From contig NZ_PKGB01000007.1 of assembly GCF_002848135.1 (NCBI RefSeq), positions 62,001-126,000 of the forward strand: a stretch of DNA of 64,000 nt, given 5' to 3'. The DNA is from Hydrogenovibrio sp. SC-1. Lineage in GTDB: Bacteria > Pseudomonadota > Gammaproteobacteria > Thiomicrospirales > Thiomicrospiraceae. Positions 38,114 through 47,416 of this stretch are shown here, piece after piece; position 1 is the first letter of the stretch, and every line of letters begins with the position of its first letter. Under the pieces are notes generated by a model. That model searched no databases and had not been told where the DNA came from. It saw only the letters and a list, made by a program, of their open reading frames with translations. The position numbers and the translations under genes were made by a program.

Positions 38114-39841
38114 TTATTTCTTACGGGGTTTTAAACGACGTTTGGCAACTTGTACGCCTTCTTTGACGGGGGCGATTTTAAGCTGTTGTCCACAAACCCA
38201 TGCGCCTTTTAATTCATTCACAAGGGCTTTCGGCATATCAACAGGAAGATCAACGGTACTGAAGTTGTCTTCAATATTGAGTTTTTGAATAAACTCGCCA
38301 TCTAAGCCTGCTTCATTGGCTATGCAACCAATGATATTGCCGGGCTTGACGCCATGTTGACGGCCGACTTCAATTCTAAAGCGTGCCATGCCATCATTCG
38401 GTGGGGTTTGACGACGGCTTCGAGGCCCGCCTCTTTCAGCACGGTCACCGTTATTACGGGCGCCGCGACCTCTTCCTCTTGAATCCCTTTGGTCACGGTC
38501 ATCAAAAGATTTTTGCTTGATGGGCTTCTCATCTAAGAAAAACGGCACATCCCCTTGCAGTAATTTGGCCAGGCCTGCTGCGATTTCTATGGCAGGAATA
38601 TTGTTGTCAGATTCGATTGATTCGACCATTTTTTGGAAGAAATCTAGGTCGGATCCCTGTGCAGCATCAATGATTTTATCTTTGAAACGGGTAATTCGAG
38701 TACTATTGATTTCTTGCGCGGTCGGCAATTCCATTTGCGGAATGGCTTTTTTGGTAGTCGCTTCAATCGAGCGAAGTAAACGGCGTTCTCTTGGTGCAAC
38801 GAACAAGATCGCGGTTCCACTACGACCGGCACGGCCGGTTCGGCCAATACGGTGAACGTAGGATTCATTGTCATAAGGAATGTCGTAGTTAATGACGTGA
38901 CTGATGCGGTCAACATCCAGTCCACGAGCGACCACGTCTGTGGCAATCAAAATGTCAAGTTTACCTTTTTTCAAGTGGTCAACAATACGTTCACGCTGAT
39001 TTTGAGCGATGTCGCCATTTAAGGCTGCGGCGGCATAGCCTCTGGCTTCCAGTTTTTCTGCCAGTTCAACGGTGGCGGTTTTGGTGCGGACAAAGATGAT
39101 CATGCCATCAAATTCTTCGGCTTCCAAGATTCGGGTTAGTGCATCCAGTTTGTGTAATCCGCTGACCAGCCAGAATTTTTGATCAATTAAAGAGGCGGTC
39201 GCCGCTTTTTGCTTGATAATCACTTCGGTTGGATTTTGCAAATAGGTATTGGCAATGCGATGTACTTCTTTGGGCATGGTGGCTGAAAATAATGCAATCT
39301 GACGTGTCTTAGGGGTGTGTTTTAAAATCCACTCTACATCATCAATAAAGCCCATGCGCAGCATTTCATCAGCTTCGTCCAATACCATGCTAGTTAAGCT
39401 ATCCAGCTTTAAGGTGCCTTTTTTAATATGGTCCATGACACGGCCAGGCGTACCGACCACAACGTGAACGCCGCGTTTGAGCGCGCGAATTTGTGTGCCA
39501 TATTCAGAACCACCATATACGGGTAATACGTGTAACCCTTTAATATTGCGTGAAAAGGTTTGGAAGGCTTCAGCTACCTGAATGGCTAATTCACGAGTAG
39601 GAGCCAAAACCAATACTTGTGGGTCTTTTTGGCGAATATCAATTTTGGATAAAATCGGTAAGGCAAAGGCGGCGGTTTTACCGGTACCCGTTTGAGCCAT
39701 CCCTAAGATGTCTCCACCTTCTAATAAAACCGGAATGGCTTTTTCTTGGATAGGCGATGGGGTTTCGTAACCAATTTCTTCAAGTGTTTTTAAGATGGGT
39801 GTAGCTAGACCTAGATCGGAAAATTTGATCTCTGTATTCAT
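38114..39841 (-). CDS. deaD: DEAD-box RNA helicase, DeaD/CsdA type
   Basis: 575 residues from the ATG at 39841 (AAGGAT upstream); the start further up is unlike the family. Helicase motifs in order: Q motif SPIQEKAIPVL, AQTGTGKTAA, PTRELA, GTPGRV, DEAD, SAT, RGLD and HRIGRTGRAGR. A dimerisation/linker region follows, then an Arg/Gly-rich stretch (RDSRGRGRGARNNG) and a DbpA-type RNA-binding domain (RFRIEVGRQHGVKPGNIIGC). It unwinds RNA in ribosome assembly and decay, chiefly in the cold. About 200 bases without a gene lie between its start and the upstream terminator, so a long 5' leader is possible. Confidence 0.93.
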   Translation of the reverse strand: MNTEIKFSDLGLATPILKTLEEIGYETPSPIQEKAIPVLLEGGDILGMAQTGTGKTAAFALPILSKIDIRQKDPQVLVLAPTRELAIQVAEAFQTFSRNIKGLHVLPVYGGSEYGTQIRALKRGVHVVVGTPGRVMDHIKKGTLKLDSLTSMVLDEADEMLRMGFIDDVEWILKHTPKTRQIALFSATMPKEVHRIANTYLQNPTEVIIKQKAATASLIDQKFWLVSGLHKLDALTRILEAEEFDGMIIFVRTKTATVELAEKLEARGYAAAALNGDIAQNQRERIVDHLKKGKLDILIATDVVARGLDVDRISHVINYDIPYDNESYVHRIGRTGRAGRSGTAILFVAPRERRLLRSIEATTKKAIPQMELPTAQEINSTRITRFKDKIIDAAQGSDLDFFQKMVESIESDNNIPAIEIAAGLAKLLQGDVPFFLDEKPIKQKSFDDRDQRDSRGRGRGARNNGDRAERGGPRSRRQTPPNDGMARFRIEVGRQHGVKPGNIIGCIANEAGLDGEFIQKLNIEDNFSTVDLPVDMPKALVNELKGAWVCGQQLKIAPVKEGVQVAKRRLKPRKK

Positions 39842-40046
39842 GGAAAATCCTTTGTAAACATAAGTAGCGACGGTACGGTTGGAGCACACACGTCAAAAAT
39901 AATGCCACCCTGTTACAACGCAAATGATGAAATTCGCAGTAAAGCTTTCCCAAATAAACTGAATGTCAGACCAAGGCAGGCATTTTAAGATTGCGCATTG
40001 TACAGTATTTGAGTGACGATAATTGATTTTGTTAATAAAAAACTGT

Positions 40047-40072
40047 AAAAACCACCAGGCCTGGTGGTTTTT
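40047..40072. terminator. Terminator with CCAGGCCTGG core overlapping a stop codon
   Basis: 26-base perfect palindrome, A5-CCACCAGG mirrored to CCTGGTGG-T5, with the decamer at 40055-40064. Its right end overlaps the stop codon of the GGDEF-EAL gene. It is the same design, base for base, as the one at 24652. Confidence 0.85.
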
Positions 40073-42170
40073 AGGCGTTGAGAGCCCGTCTAACGCGAGG
40101 GAGTAGTTTTTGTTCAAAGTCGCTGGCAGGCATGGGGCGGCTGTAATAATAGCCTTGTTGAATGATGTTATGCGCTTGGTGTTTTAGGAACTGAGCTTGT
40201 TCAGCGGTTTCAACCCCTTCAGCTACGACTTTCAATTTTTTACTTTCAGCCAGTTGAATAATGGTTTTAACCAAAGCTTCGTCTTCTTCTTGTCCTGGGA
40301 CATTTTGTATAAAGCATTTATCAATTTTCAGTTCGTGAATGGGGAGTTTTTGTAAATAGCTTAATGACGAGTAGCCGGTGCCGAAATCATCAATCGAAAT
40401 TTCAAACCCAAGGCTAATGAGGTGCTGAATGCGTTGAAGTGCGACAGGGGCGTTTTTAATGAGTACGCCTTCGGTAAGCTCTAACGTAATCATGCTTGGG
40501 TCTACCTGAGTAAACTTAATCAAGCCGATGACCATTTCAATAAATCCTTGCTCATGGAACTGAACGGGGCTGACATTGATGGAAACGCGAATGGGGTCAA
40601 AGTGAGTGTTCCAGGCTTTAGCTTGTATAAACGCTTTGTGAAGTATCCACAAACCAATTTTAATGATTTGGCGGCCTTCTTCGGCAATAGGAATAAACTT
40701 ATCGGGAGGAACGGGTCCTAGAACTGGGTGAACCCAACGAATCAGTGTTTCCGCAGAGACAATTTGCTGAGCTTCATTGACCTGAGCTTGAAAATAGAGC
40801 TGAAACTCTTCGTCTAATTCTGAGTGGTTAAGGGCTTCAATGAGTTCTAATCGTCGACGGGCTTTTTGAATCAACGTATCTTCAAAAATATAGGGCTGAT
40901 TTCCACCTTGTTTTTGCGCTTGTAGCATGGCCATATTGGCATAGCGTATCAGTTGTTCACTGTCAAAGTTGACGGGGTTATTGGGTGAAAAAGGGCAAAT
41001 GCCAATGCTAGCAGAGGTATGTATTGAGTGTTTCTGGAGTTTATATCGGTCACTAATGATTTCAATTAGGGTTTCAGAATAGTCTTGAATCTGATGTTTG
41101 GCATTGACCTCATCTTGACAATGACTGGGGTAGATAATGCCAAAGCTGCCACCATTGAGCCTTGATAATAAAGCGTTTTCGGGAAGTTGGGTTTGACATT
41201 TTTTCGCGACTTTAATCAGCAATTCGTCGCCAACTTGGCGGCCAAAGGTGTCATCAATCATTTTAAATTCATCAAGATTGATGAAAAGAAGCGCATAGTG
41301 GGGTTGCTCAGTGTTGGGTGTGGTGAGTAGTTGGTCCAGCGTTTCTTGCAAGTAGCTTTGATTGGGCAGCCCGGTTAGTTGGTCGTAGTAGCTGAGTTGT
41401 TGAATTTGGTGTTTGGCCGATTGTAATTCACTTTTGTCTTGTAGAACCCCGACAAAGTGTTCAATATTTTTGGCGCCATCTAAAATCATCGATAAACTGA
41501 GGATGGCTGGCGTGGCTGTCTCTGTGGCATAAAGTTGAATTTCTCCCGTCCAAAACTGCTGTTCAAGTAGGGTTTTGATGACATGATCAAATGGTAAGGC
41601 AAAACTCACTTGCTGTTTGAGCCAATCAATATAGTTGAGGTTTGCCAAATCTGCTTGGCTGAGCCCGGTTAGCTGACAGAAATGGCTATTGGGTTGGGTG
41701 ATTTTGCCTTGCGGATTAGTAATAAATTGGCCGGAGCCACTGGCTTCCATTAATTGAGAGTGGGCTTTGGTTCTCAGGTTTAAACTTTGGTTGCTCATAA
41801 TGAGTAACTGGTGCGCTTGACCATCCAGTTCAATCCAGTCCGCCTGCAGGCGCATGGGTAATGCGGACGGGGATGTTGGCGTTTTTAGCCAAACCGAATC
41901 TTGGTGCGCAGCTTGACCGAGGGATAAGGATTTTAACCAGGCCTGGAGATTGAAGCATTGGCCTTGATGTTTTTGAGTAAACAAACAAAGGTGTTGAAAT
42001 AGCTTTGCTGTTTGCTGGAGTCCGGGATATAAGGATTGTAATGAGGAATTCATTACCGTCGGCTCAGATTGCTCGTTTAAAATCATCACCCCTTCTTCAA
42101 AGCGGTTAATGATTTTGAGTGCTTGCTGTGTCGCGTGGCTCAATTTGGGCGTATTGTGATTTACATTCAT
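40071..42170 (-). CDS. PAS-GGDEF-EAL protein, probable c-di-GMP phosphodiesterase
   Basis: 699 residues, no transmembrane helix. A PAS-like region (~140-260, GQFITNPQGKITQPN) precedes GGDEF. The cyclase motif is broken (RLNGGSFGIIY, GGSFG for GGDEF). The EAL domain keeps its key residues: AETLIRW (Glu kept), SINVSPVQF (Asn), ELTEGVLI (Glu), IDDFGTGYSSL, ELKIDKCFI (Lys), VAEGVET and QGYYYSRPM. It should therefore cleave c-di-GMP, with the GGDEF part perhaps binding GTP as a regulator. The first ~130 residues resemble a second, weaker PAS. Confidence 0.87.
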   Translation of the reverse strand: MNVNHNTPKLSHATQQALKIINRFEEGVMILNEQSEPTVMNSSLQSLYPGLQQTAKLFQHLCLFTQKHQGQCFNLQAWLKSLSLGQAAHQDSVWLKTPTSPSALPMRLQADWIELDGQAHQLLIMSNQSLNLRTKAHSQLMEASGSGQFITNPQGKITQPNSHFCQLTGLSQADLANLNYIDWLKQQVSFALPFDHVIKTLLEQQFWTGEIQLYATETATPAILSLSMILDGAKNIEHFVGVLQDKSELQSAKHQIQQLSYYDQLTGLPNQSYLQETLDQLLTTPNTEQPHYALLFINLDEFKMIDDTFGRQVGDELLIKVAKKCQTQLPENALLSRLNGGSFGIIYPSHCQDEVNAKHQIQDYSETLIEIISDRYKLQKHSIHTSASIGICPFSPNNPVNFDSEQLIRYANMAMLQAQKQGGNQPYIFEDTLIQKARRRLELIEALNHSELDEEFQLYFQAQVNEAQQIVSAETLIRWVHPVLGPVPPDKFIPIAEEGRQIIKIGLWILHKAFIQAKAWNTHFDPIRVSINVSPVQFHEQGFIEMVIGLIKFTQVDPSMITLELTEGVLIKNAPVALQRIQHLISLGFEISIDDFGTGYSSLSYLQKLPIHELKIDKCFIQNVPGQEEDEALVKTIIQLAESKKLKVVAEGVETAEQAQFLKHQAHNIIQQGYYYSRPMPASDFEQKLLPRVRRALNA
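41937..41946. repeat. CCAGGCCTGG copy inside the GGDEF-EAL gene
   Basis: Exact copy read on the minus strand within Leu-Gln-Ala-Trp-Leu. Confidence 0.9.
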
Positions 42171-42252
42171 GCCGTATGGGTTTGAAAGATTAGCAATAAT
42201 TTCTACATATTAGCTGAATCTTAAAGGGTTTGCAGGGCTTTTATAAAAAAAG

Positions 42253-43617
42253 TTAAAGGACGCTGGGTAGCCAGGTGGCCAGCGTTGGCCAAATCGCTAA
42301 GACAACCATAACAGTTAATTGGATGAGTATAAAAGGGGTGACACCTTTGTATAGGGTAGCAGTTGAAACGGACGGCGGCGCAACCCCTTTTAAATAGAAG
42401 AGGGCAAAGCCAAACGGCGGAGTGAGAAAGGCGGTTTGTAGGTTAATGGCAATCATAATCCCTAACCAGATGGGGTCAACCCCCATCATCAATAACACTG
42501 GCGCAACCACTGGCACGATAATATAGGTGATTTCAATAAAATCGAGGAAGAAGCCCATTATAAACATCACGACCATCACCAATAGTACGGCGGTAAAAAT
42601 GCCACCCGGTAGGTCGGTTAAAAATTGGTGAATGAGCTCGTCGCCACCCAACCCTCGGAAAGTAAGTGAAAAGAAAGCGGCACCGATAAAAATCAAGAAG
42701 ATCATACTGGTGAGTTTTAGGGTGTCTTGCATGACAGTTTGCAGTAAGGCTAAGTTGAGACGCTTACGTAAAGCCGATAGCAATAAGGCCCCCAAGGCTC
42801 CAAGAGACGCCGCTTCGGTGGGTGTAGCAAATCCACCAAGAATGGAGCCTAGTACTAATAAAATTAATGCCAAAGGGGGGATTAAACTCTCTAATACTCG
42901 GATCGCTAAGCTGCTGGTATTCGGTTTTTCAGGCGAGGCGGGTACGGTCTCGGGTTTGAAAAAGGCCATAGCGAGTACATAGCTCATATAGCCAACAACC
43001 AACAACATTCCTGGAAAGAGTGCGCCTATAAAGAGATCACCGACCGATAGCGTTTCAGGCGAAAAGATGCCCTGATTAAGCTGTGCTTGTTGATAGGCAG
43101 AAGACAAAACATCGCCCAAGAGTATGAGAATAATGGAAGGGGGAATGATTTGGCCCAAGGTGCCGGAGGCACAAATGGTCCCGGTTGCGAGTTTTGGGCA
43201 GTACCCTTGTTTAAGCATGGTTGGCAGGGCCAATAATCCCATCGTCACAACGGTGGCACCGACAATGCCCGTACTGGCGGCGAGTAGTGTGCCGACTAAG
43301 ATAACTGATATGCCCAAGCCGCCACGGAAGCCTCGCATCACCTCATCCATAGTGGTGAGGAGCTGTTCGGCCAGTTTGGATTTCTCTAAGAGAATGCCCA
43401 TAAAGACAAATAACGGGACGGCCATCAAGGTGGCATTGGTCATAATGGAGAATAGGCGATTGGGAATACTGTTAAGAAAGGCCATATCGAATGCGCCAAA
43501 CTGTGCGGCAACCAGCGCAAACAGCAAAGAGGTGCCCGCTAAAGTCAGCGCAACGGGAAAGCCCATTAGCAATGCTATGAATACACAACCAAATAATAGG
43601 AGTGACAGCCATTCCAT
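42253..43617 (-). CDS. dctM: TRAP transporter large membrane subunit
   Basis: 454 residues with about twelve hydrophobic helices, typical of DctM. Seen blocks: LLFGCVFIALLMGFPVALTLAG at the start, ASTGIVGATVVTMGLLALPTML, GTICASGTLGQIIPPSIILILLG and LQTAFLTPPFGFALFYLKG. It carries substrate with sodium after delivery by the binding protein. Its start shares one base with the dctQ stop. The binding protein is not adjacent; one is encoded at 26.2-27.3 kb. Confidence 0.93.
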   Translation of the reverse strand: MEWLSLLLFGCVFIALLMGFPVALTLAGTSLLFALVAAQFGAFDMAFLNSIPNRLFSIMTNATLMAVPLFVFMGILLEKSKLAEQLLTTMDEVMRGFRGGLGISVILVGTLLAASTGIVGATVVTMGLLALPTMLKQGYCPKLATGTICASGTLGQIIPPSIILILLGDVLSSAYQQAQLNQGIFSPETLSVGDLFIGALFPGMLLVVGYMSYVLAMAFFKPETVPASPEKPNTSSLAIRVLESLIPPLALILLVLGSILGGFATPTEAASLGALGALLLSALRKRLNLALLQTVMQDTLKLTSMIFLIFIGAAFFSLTFRGLGGDELIHQFLTDLPGGIFTAVLLVMVVMFIMGFFLDFIEITYIIVPVVAPVLLMMGVDPIWLGIMIAINLQTAFLTPPFGFALFYLKGVAPPSVSTATLYKGVTPFILIQLTVMVVLAIWPTLATWLPSVL

Positions 43618-44255
43618 TAAAACTTTTCCTCGTGTTGAGGGCGGTTCTCAGCCAGGAATCGGATCAATTTTGGGTCTTGTGGATAAAGGAGTTGGCAGCT
43701 AGTTTGTGCAATGACTGACAGCACTTGCAACACCATCAATAGTGCCATAATGATCATAAAACTTTTGAGTAAATATAAATAGGGTAAGCCGCCCGCTTCT
43801 GCAGAGCTTTCTTGAATTGCCCAGCTATCACTGACATAGTCCCAACCAATCCAGAGGATAAAGATCAAAGCAGGAAGGGCAAAGACCAAACTGCCCATCA
43901 AATCGATTATGGCTTGATTGCGGGGTGTAAAACGACTGTAAAATACATCTACTCGAACATGCGCATCTTGCTGGAGGGTATAGCCCATCCCCATCATAAA
44001 GAAAATGGCATGGGTATAGAGAATACTTTCTTGTAAAGCAATGGAACCCGATTCAAAGCCGTAACGCAAGATAACGATGCTTGCGGATAACACCACGAGC
44101 AGTAATGCCAGCCACGCGAAGGCCTTGCCAATGCCCTGCTGAAATTGGTTCTGCAAAATAACAAATTTCAGCAAATAGTCTGCGGTGCTAAGTGAGTTTG
44201 AGGGCTGGCGCTGGCTTTGCAAAACGGAAAAGGATCCTAATTTTAGGGTTGTCAA
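43617..44255 (-). CDS. dctQ: TRAP transporter small membrane subunit
   Basis: Up to 212 residues with four hydrophobic helices, overlapping dctM (TAATG). The DctQ pattern LRYGFESGSIALQESILYTHAIFFMMGMGYTLQQDAHVRVDVF is clear. The start is uncertain: the frame opens with TTG at 44255 and no ATG occurs in frame before the first helix. A TTG at 44222 or one near 44170 would also leave the helices whole. The ATG at 44263 is in another frame and stops after three codons. A sequencing or real start variant is possible. Confidence 0.85.
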   Translation of the reverse strand: MTTLKLGSFSVLQSQRQPSNSLSTADYLLKFVILQNQFQQGIGKAFAWLALLLVVLSASIVILRYGFESGSIALQESILYTHAIFFMMGMGYTLQQDAHVRVDVFYSRFTPRNQAIIDLMGSLVFALPALIFILWIGWDYVSDSWAIQESSAEAGGLPYLYLLKSFMIIMALLMVLQVLSVIAQTSCQLLYPQDPKLIRFLAENRPQHEEKF

Positions 44256-44282
44256 ATAGGCATTATTTTACCCTAAGAATGA

Positions 44283-44292
44283 CCAGGCCTGG
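44283..44292. repeat. CCAGGCCTGG copy between pirin and dctQ
   Basis: Exact copy. The plus strand continues GTGTTTTT, so the T-run faces away from the leftward genes. It lies about 12 bases past the pirin stop. Confidence 0.85.
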
Positions 44293-44304
44293 GTGTTTTT
44301 GACG

Positions 44305-45141
44305 TTAAAAACGGTTGTTTCGGAAATCGTCAAAAGCTTGCTTGAGTTCTGCTTGGGTATTCATTACAAATGGGCCGCTACGCGCAATGGGTTCTTGAAT
44401 CGGGTTGCCAGCAATGAGCAAAAAGCGACTGTTTTCCATTGCAGATACGTGCAGTTCAGTCCCTTTTGATAACACGGCAAGCTGCTTGGGTTTAAGGGGT
44501 CGGTTTTGCTCACCGATGGTGAGACGGCCGTCAATGACAAAAATAAACCCCTGGCTATCTTCACTCTTGAACGGCTGCGTAAACGTTTGATTGGCGTCAA
44601 GCTCAACATCAAAATACAACGGGTCTATATAATGATTCTTGACTGGCCCAGTGGTGCCATTGGGTGTCGTGCCGGTAATAACGCGAATTTGGCTGTGAGG
44701 GTGTTGTTCTACTGGCATGGCTTCAGGCGCAAAATCTTGGTATTGTGGATCTTGCATTTTGGCATGGCTAGGTAAGTTTATCCACAACTGGAATCCTTGT
44801 AAAAGACCATTTTCTTGTTCGGGCATTTCAGAGTGAATAACGCCGCTTCCTGCCGTCATCCACTGAACCCCACCGGGGAGTACAACGCCTTCATTGCCTT
44901 GGTTGTCCTTGTGCCGCATACGACCATTTAATAAATAAGTCACAGTTTCAAAGCCGCGATGCGGATGCGGCGGGAAGCCAGCAATATAGTCATCGGGATT
45001 GTCGGATTCAAAAAAATCAAGCATTAAAAAGGGATCAAGTTCTTTTAATTCAGGCGTGCCAATGTAACGTGTCAGTTTGACACCTGCGCCATCTGCGGTC
45101 GGCATCCCCTGAGTGATATGAGTGATTTCTTTGATGGTCAT
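44305..45141 (-). CDS. Pirin family protein
   Basis: 278 residues forming two cupin domains. Metal-binding residues of the N-terminal cupin are visible in FPPHPHRGFETVTYLLNG and SGVIHSEMP. The C-terminal cupin ends with GNPIQEPIARSGPFVMNT and AFDDFRNNRF. Bacterial pirins act as quercetinase-like enzymes or, in Serratia, bind pyruvate dehydrogenase; the role here is unknown. It is divergent from a LysR regulator gene, an arrangement that usually means control by that regulator. Confidence 0.9.
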   Translation of the reverse strand: MTIKEITHITQGMPTADGAGVKLTRYIGTPELKELDPFLMLDFFESDNPDDYIAGFPPHPHRGFETVTYLLNGRMRHKDNQGNEGVVLPGGVQWMTAGSGVIHSEMPEQENGLLQGFQLWINLPSHAKMQDPQYQDFAPEAMPVEQHPHSQIRVITGTTPNGTTGPVKNHYIDPLYFDVELDANQTFTQPFKSEDSQGFIFVIDGRLTIGEQNRPLKPKQLAVLSKGTELHVSAMENSRFLLIAGNPIQEPIARSGPFVMNTQAELKQAFDDFRNNRF

Positions 45142-45214
45142 TTTGTTGCCTTTTAATGGTTAGTCGGTTAACACACATCATAATGCTTGTGTTGTGCTTA
45201 AAAAACCGCCAAAA

Positions 45215-45241
45215 TCTAAAAAGATTGTTCTGATTTTTAGA
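45215..45241. promoter_or_regulatory. Inverted repeat in the pirin/LysR divergent region
   Basis: Arms TCTAAAAA (45215-45222) and TTTTTAGA (45234-45241) are perfect inverse copies with an 11-base spacer. It lies 30 bases ahead of the LysR start and 74 ahead of pirin. Spacing suits a LysR-type recognition site, but A/T richness lowers the weight. Confidence 0.5.
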
Positions 45242-45270
45242 AAAATAATACTTCCTTAAGGAGCTTAAAG

Positions 45271-46182
45271 ATGGGGCAGCTTGAAGATATGCAAGTGTTT
45301 GTGCGGGTGGTCGAGGCCGGCGGAATAGGCAAGGCGGCTGAGCAACTTCATTTGGCAAAATCAGCAGTGAGTCGACGTTTGGCGGACTTAGAAAGTCGGC
45401 TATCAACGCAGTTGATTAATCGCACAACACGTCAGTCGAGCCTAACCGAAGCGGGGCAATTGTATTATCAACAATCGTTGGACGTGTTGGATCGTGTGAC
45501 GGAAATGAATCAATCGCTAACGAATGGTAATAACGACTTAACGGGGACCTTGCGATTAGCGGTTCCATTGTCTTTTGGTTTAGAGCACTTATCTCCGCTA
45601 TTTGACCGTTTCGCTAAACGGCATCCTGATTTGACATTGCAATTAGACTTTTCAGATCGAGAAGTGGATATGGTGGAAGAAGGGTTTGATTTAGCGTTTC
45701 GTATTACTGAATTAAAAGATTCCAGCTTGCAGGCACGAAAAATAGCGCCTATTCAGTTTGTACTGTGTGCCAGTCCTGAGTATTTAGCACAATATGGCGC
45801 CCCCAAATCACTGGAGAATCTTCATCAGCATAAATTGTTGCAATATGGCGTGCAGGGAGCCAGTAGTTGGCGTTTCATTTCTCCGCAGGGGGAAAGCATC
45901 AACTGGAGCTTTAGCAGTCGTTTAATAGCCAATAACGGTAACTTCTTGTTGAAGATGGCCATATCGGGTCATGGTATTGTATTGTTGCCTACTTTTATTG
46001 CTTGGCAAGCTTTAGCTCAAGGGCAAGTTAAACCGGTTTTATTGGACTATAAGATTCCAATGAAATATGCCTGTGCCCTTTACCCTCAAAACCGGTTTCT
46101 TTCCAAGAAAGCTCGGGTCTTGATTGATTTTTTGGTTGAACAGCTTAAAGATAATGCTTATTGGGATCAACCGTTTGAATGA
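45271..46182 (+). CDS. LysR family transcriptional regulator
   Basis: 303 residues, start preceded by TAAGGAG. The HTH is standard: FVRVVEAGGIGKAAEQLHLAKSAVSRRLADLE. The effector domain resembles the CrgA/DhaR-like subgroup: LRLAVPLSFGLEHLSPLF, DREVDMVEEGFDLAFRI, and a C-terminal LLPTFIAWQAL block. Probably controls the divergent pirin gene and itself. The effector is unknown. Confidence 0.9.
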   Translation: MGQLEDMQVFVRVVEAGGIGKAAEQLHLAKSAVSRRLADLESRLSTQLINRTTRQSSLTEAGQLYYQQSLDVLDRVTEMNQSLTNGNNDLTGTLRLAVPLSFGLEHLSPLFDRFAKRHPDLTLQLDFSDREVDMVEEGFDLAFRITELKDSSLQARKIAPIQFVLCASPEYLAQYGAPKSLENLHQHKLLQYGVQGASSWRFISPQGESINWSFSSRLIANNGNFLLKMAISGHGIVLLPTFIAWQALAQGQVKPVLLDYKIPMKYACALYPQNRFLSKKARVLIDFLVEQLKDNAYWDQPFE

Positions 46183-46309
46183 GTGCTGTCACTATGATTC
46201 ATACTGCTGATATATTCTTTTTTGTTTCATATTTTCGAGTGAAATTGGTTGATAATAACGCTCAAACGAATTTTGGTGTTGACCGCTTAGAACACATGGG
46301 TGAATCATA

Positions 46310-47416
46310 ATGAGAAAAGTAGATATGAAATTTGCTTTGAAATGGGGGGTATTCGGCATTGGAGTGCTTTGGCTTTCCTTCGGCACAGCGGCACCAAAAA
46401 CACATTTTCCGGTTCCGGTTATCGCCTATGAGGTTATTGAAACCGCTTCCCCAGTGAAGCAAACGTTATTGGGGTCTTTAGAGGCAAAATCGTCGATTGA
46501 TGTGGTGGCGAAAGCAACCGATGTGATTACTGCAATTTATTTCAAAGAAGGGGAATGGGTTCGTAAAAGTGCTTTATTGGTTGAGCAAAATGCAGAAGAA
46601 GAATTGGCGCTGCTTGAAGAGTCAAAAGAATTAGAGGCCGAAGCCAAGCGTCAGTACGATAGAGTTAAGGGAATCGAAGGTAAAGGGAGTGTGACCGTTT
46701 CTTTGATCGATGAGCGCTACCGATTATGGAAAACGGCAGCCGCCAAACGTAAGGTCATTCAGGCGCAGGTGGCTGATAGACGAATATATGCCCCTTTTTC
46801 TGGACAGTTGGGCTTTCGTCAACTTAGCGAGGGGGCGTTCGTTACAGCGGGCACCAAAATTGTGAGTTTGGACGACACCAGCCAAATGATTCTGGATTTA
46901 TTGGTGCCCGAACGTTATTTGAGTGGGATTCATCTTGAACAGCCGATTGAAGTGCGAACCGAAGCTTATCGCGCTGAGGTCTTTACAGGGCACGTTTCTG
47001 CTATTTCGCCGCGAGTTGATCCGGTGATGCGAATGGTGCAAGTCAGAGCGATGGTGGATAATCCAAAGGCGAAGTTGAAAACCAATATGATGGTTGAGGC
47101 ACAATTGGTTTTAAAGGCACAAGCCAGCTTAAAGATACCGAATAGCGCTATTGAAATGCTGGGAGATCGTCAATTTGTCTATCGTTTGCAACCCAATGGA
47201 ACAGAATCTTATGGGTTAGAGAAAGTTGAGATTGAAACAGGACAGAAGGGTCATAACTTAACCGAGATATTACAAGGCTTAGCCGCAGGCGATAAAATCG
47301 TTAGCCAGGGGCTGATGGGGATTTCGCTCAAACGCCCAGTCGTTATAAAAGCGATGCAGACTGGGCAGGATCAGGCAAGCTTATTGCAAAAGTCGCTTAA
47401 GGGAACCCTACGCTAA
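46310..47416 (+). CDS. RND efflux periplasmic adaptor (MFP)
   Basis: 368 residues (or 363 from the second ATG at 46325). An N-terminal signal/anchor helix is followed by barrel-sandwich halves around a short coiled-coil hairpin (SKELEAEAKRQYDRVKGIEGKG), with RRIYAPFSGQLGFRQLSEGAFV as the lipoyl-like motif. Later come the beta-barrel SPRVDPVMRMVQVRAMV and VPNSAI-type block. It bridges the inner-membrane pump and an outer-membrane channel. Its stop overlaps the RND gene start. No TolC-type gene is adjacent. Confidence 0.9.
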   Translation: MRKVDMKFALKWGVFGIGVLWLSFGTAAPKTHFPVPVIAYEVIETASPVKQTLLGSLEAKSSIDVVAKATDVITAIYFKEGEWVRKSALLVEQNAEEELALLEESKELEAEAKRQYDRVKGIEGKGSVTVSLIDERYRLWKTAAAKRKVIQAQVADRRIYAPFSGQLGFRQLSEGAFVTAGTKIVSLDDTSQMILDLLVPERYLSGIHLEQPIEVRTEAYRAEVFTGHVSAISPRVDPVMRMVQVRAMVDNPKAKLKTNMMVEAQLVLKAQASLKIPNSAIEMLGDRQFVYRLQPNGTESYGLEKVEIETGQKGHNLTEILQGLAAGDKIVSQGLMGISLKRPVVIKAMQTGQDQASLLQKSLKGTLR

